From Clavibacter sp. A6099 (GTDB taxonomy: Bacteria > Actinomycetota > Actinomycetes > Actinomycetales > Microbacteriaceae): a stretch of DNA of 64,000 nt. Made by a program: the position numbers and the translations under genes. The notes below the pieces were generated by a model. The model was not told the DNA's origin. It saw nothing but the letters and a program-made list of their open reading frames with translations, and did not search any database. Positions within the stretch are counted from its first letter, which is position 1, and each line of letters starts with the position of its first letter. Location of the stretch: positions 1,674,001-1,738,000 of the forward strand of contig NZ_CP083439.1 of NCBI RefSeq assembly GCF_021919125.1. The letters are read 5' to 3'. Positions 56,747 to 64,000 of this stretch are shown one piece after another.

Positions 56747-56793
56747 GATCCGCCGTCCCTCGCCCGCCTCGCGCGGGTCAGGGGCGGCGGATC
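56747..56793. terminator. Bidirectional terminator between glyS and the YbaK gene
   Basis: The arms gatccgccg / cggcggatc, with further pairing inside (cccgc / gcggg), make a long stem-loop. It overlaps the stop of the convergent YbaK gene. Confidence 0.6.
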
Positions 56794-57311
56794 GTCAGCT
56801 CGTCCGTGATGTCGCCGACGGTCGCGCCGAGCGCGGCGACCAGCGCGTCGGCGTCGACGAGCGCCGAGACGCCGTGCTCGCCGCCGCCCATGCCGATCCG
56901 CCGGCCGGCGACGCGCTCGTCCGCGTAGACGGGCAGCTCCCCGTCCGCGCCGAGGGGCGTGATGCTGCCGCGCTCGTAGCCCGTGGCCTCGAGCGCCACC
57001 TCGGGGGACGGCATCGAGAGCTTGTTGACGCCGACGAGCGCGCGCAGCTTCGGCCAGCTGATCTGCCGGTCGCCCGGCACGAGCGCGATGAGCAGCCCGC
57101 CGTCGTGGCGCTTCACCACGAGCGACTTCACGAGGTGGGACGGCGCGATGCCGAGTCCGCGGGCCGCCTCCTCGAGGGATCCCGCGTCCGGGCGGTCGAC
57201 GACCTGGACGTCCATTCCGAGGCGGGCGGCGTGGGCGAGCACGCGGTCGCGTCCGCGCGGAGCGGCGGCGTCGGATGCGGGCGGGACGGGGGACGGGGTG
57301 CTGTCGGCCAT
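56778..57311 (-). CDS. YbaK/EbsC-type aminoacyl-tRNA deacylase
   Basis: This 177-residue editing-domain protein has the order ARGLGIAPSHLVKSLVVKRH (with the Lys used by YbaK/ProX enzymes), LIALVPGDRQISWPKLRALV and GYERGSITPLGADGELPVYA. All are YbaK signatures. It hydrolyses mischarged tRNA, most often Cys-tRNA-Pro or related errors. ATG 57311 is preceded by no clear ribosome site. It is divergent from the DsbA-like gene. Confidence 0.9.
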   Translation of the reverse strand: MADSTPSPVPPASDAAAPRGRDRVLAHAARLGMDVQVVDRPDAGSLEEAARGLGIAPSHLVKSLVVKRHDGGLLIALVPGDRQISWPKLRALVGVNKLSMPSPEVALEATGYERGSITPLGADGELPVYADERVAGRRIGMGGGEHGVSALVDADALVAALGATVGDITDELTIRRP

Positions 57312-57362
57312 GCTCGGGCAACACCGGGGGAATGCCCGGGCTTCCCGACCGGTTGCCCACCC

Positions 57363-58088
57363 GTGACCGACTCCTCCGCCCCCGCCCTGCCCGCCATCCG
57401 CGTCGACGTCTGGTCGGACATCGCCTGCCCGTGGTGCTACGTCGGCAAGCGCCGCTTCGAGGCCGGCGCTCGCGCCTTCCAGTCGCGGACGCCCGGTGCA
57501 CCGGAGATCGCGATCACCTACCGCTCCTTCGAGCTCGCACCCGACACCCCGGTCGACTTCCAGGGCACCGAGGTCGACTTCCTCGCGGGCCACAAGGGCA
57601 TCCCTGCCGACCGCGTCGCCACGATGCTCGAGGACATGACCCGGCTCGCCGCCGCCGAGGGCCTCGCCTACGACTACGACGCGCTGCAGCACACCAACAC
57701 GGTCCTCGCGCACGAGCTGCTGCACCTGGCTCGCGAGCGCGGCGTGCAACTCGAGATGGTCGAGCGGTTGCTGAAGGCGTACTTCACCGAGGGCCGGCAC
57801 GTGGGACGCGTTCCCGACCTCGTCGACCTCGCGGTCGAGGTCGGCCTCGACGCCGACGAGGTGCGCGAGGCCCTTGAGACGCACCGCCACCTCGACGACG
57901 TCCGCGCCGACCAGGCGCAGGCCGTGGCGTACGGGATCCAGGGCGTGCCCTTCTTCGTCATCGACGAGCGCTTCGGCATCTCCGGCGCGCAGGACCCGAC
58001 GGTGTTCGCGTCCGCCCTGGGCGAGGCGCTGGCGGCACGCGACGGCGACACGGTCCGCGTCGTCGCGGGCGAGGAGGCGACCCGATGA
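57363..58088 (+). CDS. DsbA family oxidoreductase (FrnE type)
   Basis: This 241-residue thioredoxin-fold protein has its redox motif CPWC in VWSDIACPWCYVGKRRFE (residues 20-23). A helical insertion and the cis-Pro region GIQGVPFFVIDERFGISGAQ follow. The absence of a signal peptide indicates a cytoplasmic FrnE-like enzyme, a group linked to polyketide folding or oxidative stress. GTG 57363 is the start. It overlaps the next small gene by 4 bases. Confidence 0.9.
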   Translation: MTDSSAPALPAIRVDVWSDIACPWCYVGKRRFEAGARAFQSRTPGAPEIAITYRSFELAPDTPVDFQGTEVDFLAGHKGIPADRVATMLEDMTRLAAAEGLAYDYDALQHTNTVLAHELLHLARERGVQLEMVERLLKAYFTEGRHVGRVPDLVDLAVEVGLDADEVREALETHRHLDDVRADQAQAVAYGIQGVPFFVIDERFGISGAQDPTVFASALGEALAARDGDTVRVVAGEEATR

Positions 58089-58291
58089 GCGCGGCTCCCG
58101 CCACGGGGGCGGTGCCCGTCGCGACGCCCCTGCTGGCGATGCTCGGATCCGCGGACGCCGCCGCCTGCGAGGGCGACGCGTGCCTCGTGCCCGGGGCGAC
58201 CGCCGCCGCGCCCGACGCGTCCGCCGACGCCTCCCCGGCCGCCGACCTCGCGCGCGTCCGCGACGCCATAGACGCCGGCCGGGCCATCTGA
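58085..58291 (+). CDS. Small hypothetical protein with two cysteines
   Basis: This 68-residue Ala/Asp-rich protein has an ATG overlapping the DsbA-like stop (ATGA), which supports real translation. It contains a C-x4-C pair (CEGDAC, residues about 28-33), an uncommon feature in so short a protein and suggestive beside a disulfide oxidoreductase. No known family is recognised. Confidence 0.5.
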   Translation: MSAAPATGAVPVATPLLAMLGSADAAACEGDACLVPGATAAAPDASADASPAADLARVRDAIDAGRAI

Positions 58292-58368
58292 CCCGCCCTC
58301 CCCAGGCGCCCGCCGCCTGCTCCTCGCGGGGATCCCGCCCCGCGTCCGCCGCCCGCCGTCCCGTCTGG

Positions 58369-58374
58369 GAGAAT
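58369..58374 (+). promoter_or_regulatory. Putative -10 box of dusB
   Basis: GAGAAT lies 9 bases before ATG 58384, giving a leader of at most about 3 bases. Confidence 0.4.
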
Positions 58375-58383
58375 CGAGCCGTC

Positions 58384-59616
58384 ATGTCCTCTCCGACCCT
58401 CGTCCCCGTCCCCTCCGCGGCCGACGCGCCCGGCGCTCCCGCGAGCGCGCCCGCCGCCGAGCCCGCCCTCCGCATCGGCGGCATCCCGCTCGACGTCCCC
58501 GTCGTGCTCGCGCCCATGGCGGGCATCACCAACACCGCGTTCCGACGGCTGTGCCGCGAGTTCGGCGCCGGCCTCTACGTCAGCGAGATGATCACGAGCC
58601 GCGCGCTCGTCGAGCGCACGCCCGAGTCCATGCGGCTCATCACGCACCACCCGTCGGAGAAGGTGCGCTCCATCCAGCTCTACGGGGTGGATCCGAAGAC
58701 CGTGCGCGAGGCCGTCACCATGCTCGTCGCGGAGGACCGCGCCGACCACATCGACCTCAACTTCGGCTGCCCGGTCGCCAAGGTCACGCGCAAGGGCGGC
58801 GGAGCGGCCCTCCCGTGGAAGCTCGGGCTCTTCACCGACATCGTCGAGGGCGCCGTGAAGGCCGCGGGCGACATCCCCCTCACGGTCAAGATGCGCAAGG
58901 GCATCGACGCCGACCACCTCACCTACCTCGAGGCCGGGCGCGCAGCCGAGGGCGCGGGCGTCGCCTCCATCGCGCTGCACGCGCGCACCGCCGCCGACTA
59001 CTACAGCGGGCACGCCGACTGGTCGGCGATCGCGAAGCTCAAGCAGGCCATCGAGAGCGTGCCCGTGCTCGGCAACGGCGACATCTGGGCCGCGGAGGAC
59101 GCCATCCGGATGATGGACGAGACGGGCGCCGACGGCGTCGTCGTCGGCCGCGGCTGCCTCGGCCGCCCCTGGCTCTTCGGCGACCTGGCCGCCGCGTTCC
59201 ACGCGCGCGCCGCCGGCCTCGATCCCGCCGACACGCCCCGCGCGCACCCGACGCAGGGCCAGGTCGCCGACACGTTCCGCCGCCACGTCGAGCTCCTCGC
59301 CGAGTTCTTCGAGAGCGAGGAGCGCGGCTGCCGGGACGCGCGCAAGCACGTCGCCTGGTACTTCAAGGGCTACCCCGTCGGCGGCGACCTGCGGGCCGCG
59401 CTCGCGTCGGCGTCCTCGCTGGAGGAGATCGACGGCCTGCTCGCCACGCTCGACCGCGACCAGCCCTACCCGGGCGCCGGGGCCGAGGGCGCGCGTGGCC
59501 GCCAGGGCAGCATGAAGCGCACGGCGCTGCCGGACCGCTGGCTCGAGAGCCGCGACATCGACGCGCGGGATGCGATGGAGATCGCGGACGGGGAGATCCA
59601 CAACAGTGGCGGTTGA
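58384..59616 (+). CDS. dusB: tRNA-dihydrouridine synthase B
   Basis: This 410-residue flavoprotein reduces uridine in tRNA D-loops. The FMN-barrel start VLAPMAGITNTAFRRLC (about residue 41) follows a 25-residue Ala/Pro-rich extension. The catalytic Cys is in DLNFGCPVAKVTRKGGGAAL (about residue 130). VLGNGDIWAAEDA and VVVGRGCLGRPWLFGDL bind FMN. The C-terminal helical tRNA-binding domain includes RKHVAWYFKGYP. It is coupled to dgt by an 11-base overlap. Confidence 0.94.
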   Translation: MSSPTLVPVPSAADAPGAPASAPAAEPALRIGGIPLDVPVVLAPMAGITNTAFRRLCREFGAGLYVSEMITSRALVERTPESMRLITHHPSEKVRSIQLYGVDPKTVREAVTMLVAEDRADHIDLNFGCPVAKVTRKGGGAALPWKLGLFTDIVEGAVKAAGDIPLTVKMRKGIDADHLTYLEAGRAAEGAGVASIALHARTAADYYSGHADWSAIAKLKQAIESVPVLGNGDIWAAEDAIRMMDETGADGVVVGRGCLGRPWLFGDLAAAFHARAAGLDPADTPRAHPTQGQVADTFRRHVELLAEFFESEERGCRDARKHVAWYFKGYPVGGDLRAALASASSLEEIDGLLATLDRDQPYPGAGAEGARGRQGSMKRTALPDRWLESRDIDARDAMEIADGEIHNSGG

Positions 59617-60880
59617 GAGCACGACGACGAGGTCCACGTACAGCGAGACCGACGCGGAGCGCTGGTACCCGGAGCAGCACTCATCGCGCCGGAGCGACTT
59701 CGCTCGCGACCGCGCCCGGCTCCTGCACTCCAGCGCGCTCCGCCGCCTGGCCGCCAAGACGCAGGTGCTGAGCCCCATGGCCGGCCTCGACTTCGCCCGC
59801 AACCGCCTCACGCACTCCCTCGAGGTGGCGCAGGTGGGGCGGGAGCTCGCCTCCAGCCTCGACCTGGATCCCGACGTGGTCGACACCGCGTGCCTCGCGC
59901 ACGACATCGGCCACCCGCCCTTCGGCCACAACGGCGAGCGGGCGCTCAACGACTGGGCGTCCGACGTCGGCGGCTTCGAGGGCAACGCGCAGACGCTGCG
60001 GCTGCTCACGCGGCTCGAGCCCAAGGTCATCGGGCCGGAGGGGCGCCCGTACGGCCTCAACCTCACGCGCGCCAGCCTCGACGCGAGCTGCAAGTACCCG
60101 TGGCCGAGCTCGCAGTCGGTGCCCGACCCGTCCGGCCGCGGCAAGTTCGGCTTCTACGACGACGACGTGGCGGCGTTCGAGTGGCTGCGCGAGGGCGCGC
60201 CCACGGGCCGCCGCTGCATCGAGGCCGAGGTCATGGACCTCAGCGACGACATCGCCTACTCCGTGCACGACTTCGAGGACGCCATCGTCGGCGGCTACGT
60301 CGACGTGCGCGCGCTCGGCGCCCGGGTCGACCACGAGGAGCTCGTCGACTCGATGGTCGCGTGGATCGGCGGCGCGCACTCGCACGAGGAGCTCATCCAG
60401 GCCTTCGACCGGCTCGACTCCCTCGACGTGTGGGTGGACGAGTACGACGGCGGCCGCGGCGCGCAGGCGGCGCTGAAGGACCTCACGAGCCAGCTCATCG
60501 GCCGGTTCGCGGGCGCCGCGACGCAGCTCACGCGGGCCACCCACACCGACCGCAGCCTCATCCGCTTCGGCGCGCACGTCGTGGTGCCGCGCGCCATCCA
60601 GGCGGAGATCGCCGTGCTCAAGGGCATCGTCGCGGCGTTCGTCATGTCGAAGAACACGCGCCAGCCCATCTACGCCCGCCAGCGCGAGGTGCTCGCGGGC
60701 CTCGCCGACGCGCTGCACGCGCGCGGCGCCGACGAGCTCGACCCCGGCTTCGCGGGCGACTGGCACGAGGCAGCGGACGACGGCGCGCGCAAGCGCGTCA
60801 TCGTCGACCAGGTCGCCAGCCTCACCGACCAGTCGGCCATCGCCTGGTACGAGCGCCTGTGCGCGCGGCCCGTCTTCTGA
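59606..60880 (+). CDS. dgt: dGTP triphosphohydrolase-like protein (HD domain)
   Basis: This 424-residue HD-superfamily enzyme releases triphosphate from dNTPs, as Dgt does. The metal site is formed by RLTHSLEVAQVGRELA, CLAHDIGHPPFGHNGERAL (HD pair) and VMDLSDDIAYSVHDFEDA. GTG 59606 lies inside the dusB end, and the next residues (VAVESTTTRSTYSETDAERW) lead directly into the family's YSETDAERWYPE start. The dusB-dgt-dnaG order is conserved in actinobacteria. Confidence 0.93.
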   Translation: MAVESTTTRSTYSETDAERWYPEQHSSRRSDFARDRARLLHSSALRRLAAKTQVLSPMAGLDFARNRLTHSLEVAQVGRELASSLDLDPDVVDTACLAHDIGHPPFGHNGERALNDWASDVGGFEGNAQTLRLLTRLEPKVIGPEGRPYGLNLTRASLDASCKYPWPSSQSVPDPSGRGKFGFYDDDVAAFEWLREGAPTGRRCIEAEVMDLSDDIAYSVHDFEDAIVGGYVDVRALGARVDHEELVDSMVAWIGGAHSHEELIQAFDRLDSLDVWVDEYDGGRGAQAALKDLTSQLIGRFAGAATQLTRATHTDRSLIRFGAHVVVPRAIQAEIAVLKGIVAAFVMSKNTRQPIYARQREVLAGLADALHARGADELDPGFAGDWHEAADDGARKRVIVDQVASLTDQSAIAWYERLCARPVF

Positions 60881-60929
60881 TGCCCGCGGGGCGCGGCATC
60901 CGGCCGGGATCAGCCGGGGACCCCGGACG

Positions 60930-60935
60930 TAGGAT
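60930..60935 (+). promoter_or_regulatory. Putative -10 box, leaderless start of dnaG
   Basis: TAGGAT, then 6 bases, then ATG 60942. Confidence 0.5.
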
Positions 60936-60941
60936 GAGCCG

Positions 60942-62834
60942 ATGGCACTGATCCGCAAGAGCGACATCGACGAGGTCCGCTCCCGGGTCAACCTGGGCGA
61001 CGTGGTGGGAGAGTACGTCACACTCAAGTCCGCCGGCGTCGGATCCCTCAAGGGCCTCTGCCCGTTCCACGACGAGCGCACGCCGAGCTTCCACGTGCGG
61101 CCCCAGGTCGGCTTCTACCACTGCTTCGGCTGCGGCGAGGGCGGCGACGTCTACACGTTCCTGCAGCGGATGGACCACGTGACGTTCGCCGAGGCCGTCG
61201 AGCGCATGGCCCAGCGGATCGGCTACCAGCTGCACTACGAGGACGGCCAGGCCGCCACCGACCAGGGCAACCGCTCGCGGCTCCTCGGCGCGAACGAGGC
61301 GGCCGCGGAGTTCTTCGTCGAGCAGCTGGGATCCGAGGAGGCGGAGATCGGCCGCACCTTCCTCGGGGAGCGCGGCTTCGACCAGGGCGCGGCGCAGCGC
61401 TTCGGCGTCGGCTTCGCCCCGCAGAGCTGGGACGCGCTGTCCTCGCACCTCAAGGCCAAGGGCTACACGGAGGCCGAGCTCGTGACCGCGGGCCTCCTCA
61501 GCCAGGGCGACCGCGGCGCCTACGACCGGTTCCGCGGCCGGCTGGTGTGGCCCATCCGCGACCTGACCGGCGCCACGGTCGGCTTCGGCGCGCGCCGCCT
61601 GCGCGAGGACGACAAGGGCCCGAAGTACCTCAACACCCCCGAGACGCCCGTCTACCACAAGAGCTCGGTGCTCTACGGGCTCGACCTCGCCAAGCGCGAC
61701 GTGAGCCGCGGCCGCCAGGTCGTCGTGGTCGAGGGCTACACCGACGTGATGGCCTGCCACCTCGCGGGGATCACGACGGCGGTCGCCACGTGCGGCACCT
61801 CGTTCGGCGTCGACCACATCAAGGTGCTCCGCCGCGTGCTCGGCGACGACAGCGGGCTCGGCGAGGTCGTCTTCACCTTCGACCCCGACGCGGCCGGGCA
61901 GAAGGCCGCCATGCGCGCGTTCTCCGAGGAGCGCCGGTTCGCCGCGCAGACCTACGTCGCGGTCGGCCCCGAGGGGCTGGATCCCTGCGACCTGCGCCTC
62001 ACGCGCGGCGACGACGCCGTGCGTCGCATGATCCAGGGCAAGAAGCCCATGTTCGAATTCGCGATCAAACAGATCCTCGCCGACCACGACCTCGACACCG
62101 TCGAGGGCCGCGTCGCCGCCCTCCGTGCCGCGGCTCCCGTGGTCGCCGACATCCGCGACCCGTCGCTCCGCCCGGGGTACGCCCGCGAGCTCGCCGGGTG
62201 GCTCGGCATGGACCTCACCGAGGTGGGCCGCGCCGTCCAGACCGCCGGCCGCAGCATGCCCGCCGACGGCGCCGACCGCTCCGGCGGCTCGCCGCAGGGT
62301 CGGCACGCGCAGGGCGGGCACGGCCCGGACGACGACGGCACAGGAGACGCGTCCCGCTCCATGTCGCTCATGGACCTGCCGACGGACCTCGCCACGCGCC
62401 TGGAGCGCGACGCCCTCATGGCGATGCTGCAGCACCCCGAGCTCGTCGGGAACGACCTCGTCATGCGCGCCGCGCAGGTCACGTTCGTCAACGAGAGCCT
62501 CGCGGTCGTCCGCGACGGCGTCATCGGGAGCATGGACGCGCTCGGCGGCGCCGACTGGCTCTCGCGCGTGGCCCTCGAGGTGCCCGAGTCGTTCGCGACG
62601 CTCGTGAAGCAGCTCGGCGTCGCGCCGCTGCCCAACCGCGGCGACGCCGACAAGCTCGCGGTCTACGTGAAGGGCGTGACGGCCGAGCTCGTCGGCCGCG
62701 ACCTGCTGCGCCGCAAGGCCGACCTCATCGGGCGGCTGCAGCGCACGGACGCGACGCACGAGCGCGAGCGCTACCAGGAGATCCAGCGCGAGCTCATGCA
62801 GGTCGAGGCCGAGCGCCGCGCGCTCCGCGAATAG
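60942..62834 (+). CDS. dnaG: DNA primase
   Basis: This 630-residue enzyme makes RNA primers for replication. The CHC2 zinc finger reads CPFHDERTPSFHV then FYHCFGCGEGGD (residues about 38-68). The Toprim domain has VVVVEGYTDVMACHLAG (catalytic Glu) and VFTFDPDAAGQKA (Asp pair). The C-terminal helicase-interacting region follows a Gly/Asp-rich linker near residue 445. It is the last gene of the dusB-dgt-dnaG unit. Confidence 0.97.
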   Translation: MALIRKSDIDEVRSRVNLGDVVGEYVTLKSAGVGSLKGLCPFHDERTPSFHVRPQVGFYHCFGCGEGGDVYTFLQRMDHVTFAEAVERMAQRIGYQLHYEDGQAATDQGNRSRLLGANEAAAEFFVEQLGSEEAEIGRTFLGERGFDQGAAQRFGVGFAPQSWDALSSHLKAKGYTEAELVTAGLLSQGDRGAYDRFRGRLVWPIRDLTGATVGFGARRLREDDKGPKYLNTPETPVYHKSSVLYGLDLAKRDVSRGRQVVVVEGYTDVMACHLAGITTAVATCGTSFGVDHIKVLRRVLGDDSGLGEVVFTFDPDAAGQKAAMRAFSEERRFAAQTYVAVGPEGLDPCDLRLTRGDDAVRRMIQGKKPMFEFAIKQILADHDLDTVEGRVAALRAAAPVVADIRDPSLRPGYARELAGWLGMDLTEVGRAVQTAGRSMPADGADRSGGSPQGRHAQGGHGPDDDGTGDASRSMSLMDLPTDLATRLERDALMAMLQHPELVGNDLVMRAAQVTFVNESLAVVRDGVIGSMDALGGADWLSRVALEVPESFATLVKQLGVAPLPNRGDADKLAVYVKGVTAELVGRDLLRRKADLIGRLQRTDATHERERYQEIQRELMQVEAERRALRE

Positions 62835-63034
62835 CGGGGGATCCCTCCGTGAAAGGCACGTCGGGCATGCGGGAGACGCGCACGGCCCATGTTTCATTCG
62901 TGTGAAGAAGCGTCCCCGCGCGTCCCCCGGGTCCGGGCTGCTGTTTCCCGTGTGTTAGAAATCATTCACAGCACAGCGTCCGTGTCTTCCCGATGCGCGG
63001 GCGCGATCCCCTTCATGAAAGAGGCACTCGGAAC
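62835..63034 (+). promoter_or_regulatory. Upstream region of the peptide-binding lipoprotein gene
   Basis: 200 non-coding bases with locally lower GC around tgttagaaatcattcaca (near 62952). A -10 may be TTAGAAAT there. An inverted repeat TTCA-TTCGTG-TGAA lies at 62893-62906. A GAAAGAGG ribosome site precedes the ATG. The exact start of transcription cannot be fixed. Confidence 0.35.
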
Positions 63035-64000
63035 ATGACGTCCGCATTCCCCCGGCGCTCACGCGTCCTGCTCGCCACGGCCGGATTCTCCGCCGCGGCC
63101 CTCGTCCTCGCCGGCTGCTCCGGCGGATCCGGCGACCCGCTCGCCGAGGACGGCGCCTCAGGCGGCGGATCCATCGTCGTCGGCACGACCGACAAGGTCC
63201 TCTCGCTCGACCCGGCCGGCTCCTACGACAACGGCTCGTTCGCGGTGCAGAACCAGGTCTACCCGTTCCTGTTCAACAGCCCCTACGGCAGCCCCGACGT
63301 CGAGCCCGACCTCGCCGTCTCCGGCGAATACACCTCGCCGAACGACTTCACCGTGAAGCTGAAGCCCGACCTGAAGTTCGCGAACGGCCACGCCCTCACC
63401 GCGAGCGACGTCAAGTTCACGTTCGACCGCATCGCGACCATCGCGGCGAACGGCGCCGACAACGGCAACGGCCCGTCGTCGCTGCTCGCGAACGTCGAGT
63501 CCGTCGCGGCGCCGGACGACACCACCGTCGTCTTCACGCTGAAGACCGCCAACGACCAGACCTTCGAGCAGGTGCTCTCCAGCCCCGCCGGCCCCATCGT
63601 CGACGAGGAGGTCTTCCCGGCCGACGCGCTCGCCGACCCGGCCGCCATCGTCGCGGCGAACGCCTTCGCGGGCCAGTACGTCATCACCGACTTCCAGCTC
63701 AACCAGCTCGTCGCCTACGCGCCGAACGCCGACTACCAGGGCGTCCTGCCGAAGGCCGCCAACGGCGGCGTGACCGCGCGCTACTACGCGGACGAGACCA
63801 CGATGAAGCTCGCCGTGCAGAACGGCGAGATCGACGTCGCGGGCCGCTCGCTCGGCGCGACCGACATCGCTGACCTCAAGAAGGACGACTCCGTCCAGGT
63901 CGTCGAGGGACCCGGCGGCGAGATCCGCTACATCACGTTCAACCTGAACACGCAGCCCTTCGGGAAGACCACCGGCGAGGCCGACGAGGCCAAGGCCCTC
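63035..64000 (+). CDS. Peptide/solute-binding lipoprotein of an ABC importer (3' end outside window)
   Basis: The first 322 residues of a family 5 extracellular solute-binding protein (SBP_bac_5, DppA/OppA-like) are visible. The signal peptide ends in the lipobox LAGC (Cys about residue 28), followed by a Gly/Ser-rich linker. The domain start reads GSIVVGTTDKVLSLDPAGSY. LKPDLKFANGHALTASDVKF and VQNGEIDVAGRSLGATDIAD are typical of the family. The permease and ATPase genes would be expected downstream. The peptide or other ligand is unknown. Confidence 0.92.
   Translation, partial: MTSAFPRRSRVLLATAGFSAAALVLAGCSGGSGDPLAEDGASGGGSIVVGTTDKVLSLDPAGSYDNGSFAVQNQVYPFLFNSPYGSPDVEPDLAVSGEYTSPNDFTVKLKPDLKFANGHALTASDVKFTFDRIATIAANGADNGNGPSSLLANVESVAAPDDTTVVFTLKTANDQTFEQVLSSPAGPIVDEEVFPADALADPAAIVAANAFAGQYVITDFQLNQLVAYAPNADYQGVLPKAANGGVTARYYADETTMKLAVQNGEIDVAGRSLGATDIADLKKDDSVQVVEGPGGEIRYITFNLNTQPFGKTTGEADEAKAL

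Overview
The window is a gene-dense piece of an actinobacterial chromosome. GC content is very high (roughly 73% by eye), many genes begin with GTG, and adjacent genes often overlap by 1-4 bases. Gene content and protein style point to Microbacteriaceae, and Clavibacter is the closest fit I recognise. The genus is an inference; the family-level placement is firmer. I see no rRNA, tRNA, transposase, phage gene or CRISPR array. The left edge cuts an ABC ATPase gene and the right edge cuts a peptide-binding lipoprotein gene.

Region by region. 1-2968: an OpuC-type osmoprotectant importer (ATPase, two permeases, binding lipoprotein). 3113-6688: a DUF3618 membrane protein, then a type III polyketide synthase, a methyltransferase and an FAD hydroxylase packed head to tail, with a UbiA prenyltransferase and a GNAT gene converging on them (6681-7993). 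This looks like a small phenolic lipid or quinone pathway. 8050-9314: a PAT-type acetyltransferase, an unexplained structured spacer and a hypothetical gene. 9693-15556: cydABDC, encoding cytochrome bd oxidase and its assembly exporter, behind a palindrome that overlaps the -10. 15584-17949: divergent pabC-like and pabB genes of the folate branch.

18048-29848 is a conserved housekeeping block: leuS, comEA, comEC, holA, rpsT and lepA, with a Nudix, an amidohydrolase and an epimerase gene between. 29920-31844 holds two tandem paralogous secreted proteins built from a repeated W-x3-G-x-P motif, each with a matching 5' leader and terminator. 32142-35659 holds small accessory genes and hemW. 35846-43069 is the classical hrcA-dnaJ-rsmE-hinT-phoH-ybeY-CBS protein-era run. 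43178-49491 is an accessory insert: a two-component system, a membrane esterase, and a large membrane protein with an MprF-type DUF2156 domain. 49551-62834 returns to housekeeping genes: leuA behind a leucine-rich leader peptide, recO, uppS, glyS, dusB, dgt and dnaG, with a few accessory genes between.

Two window-wide signals stand out. First, many genes have a TANNNT-like hexamer exactly 6-7 bases before the start codon, the expected layout of leaderless transcripts. Second, the palindrome GGATCC is several times more frequent than base composition predicts and occurs in all reading frames.
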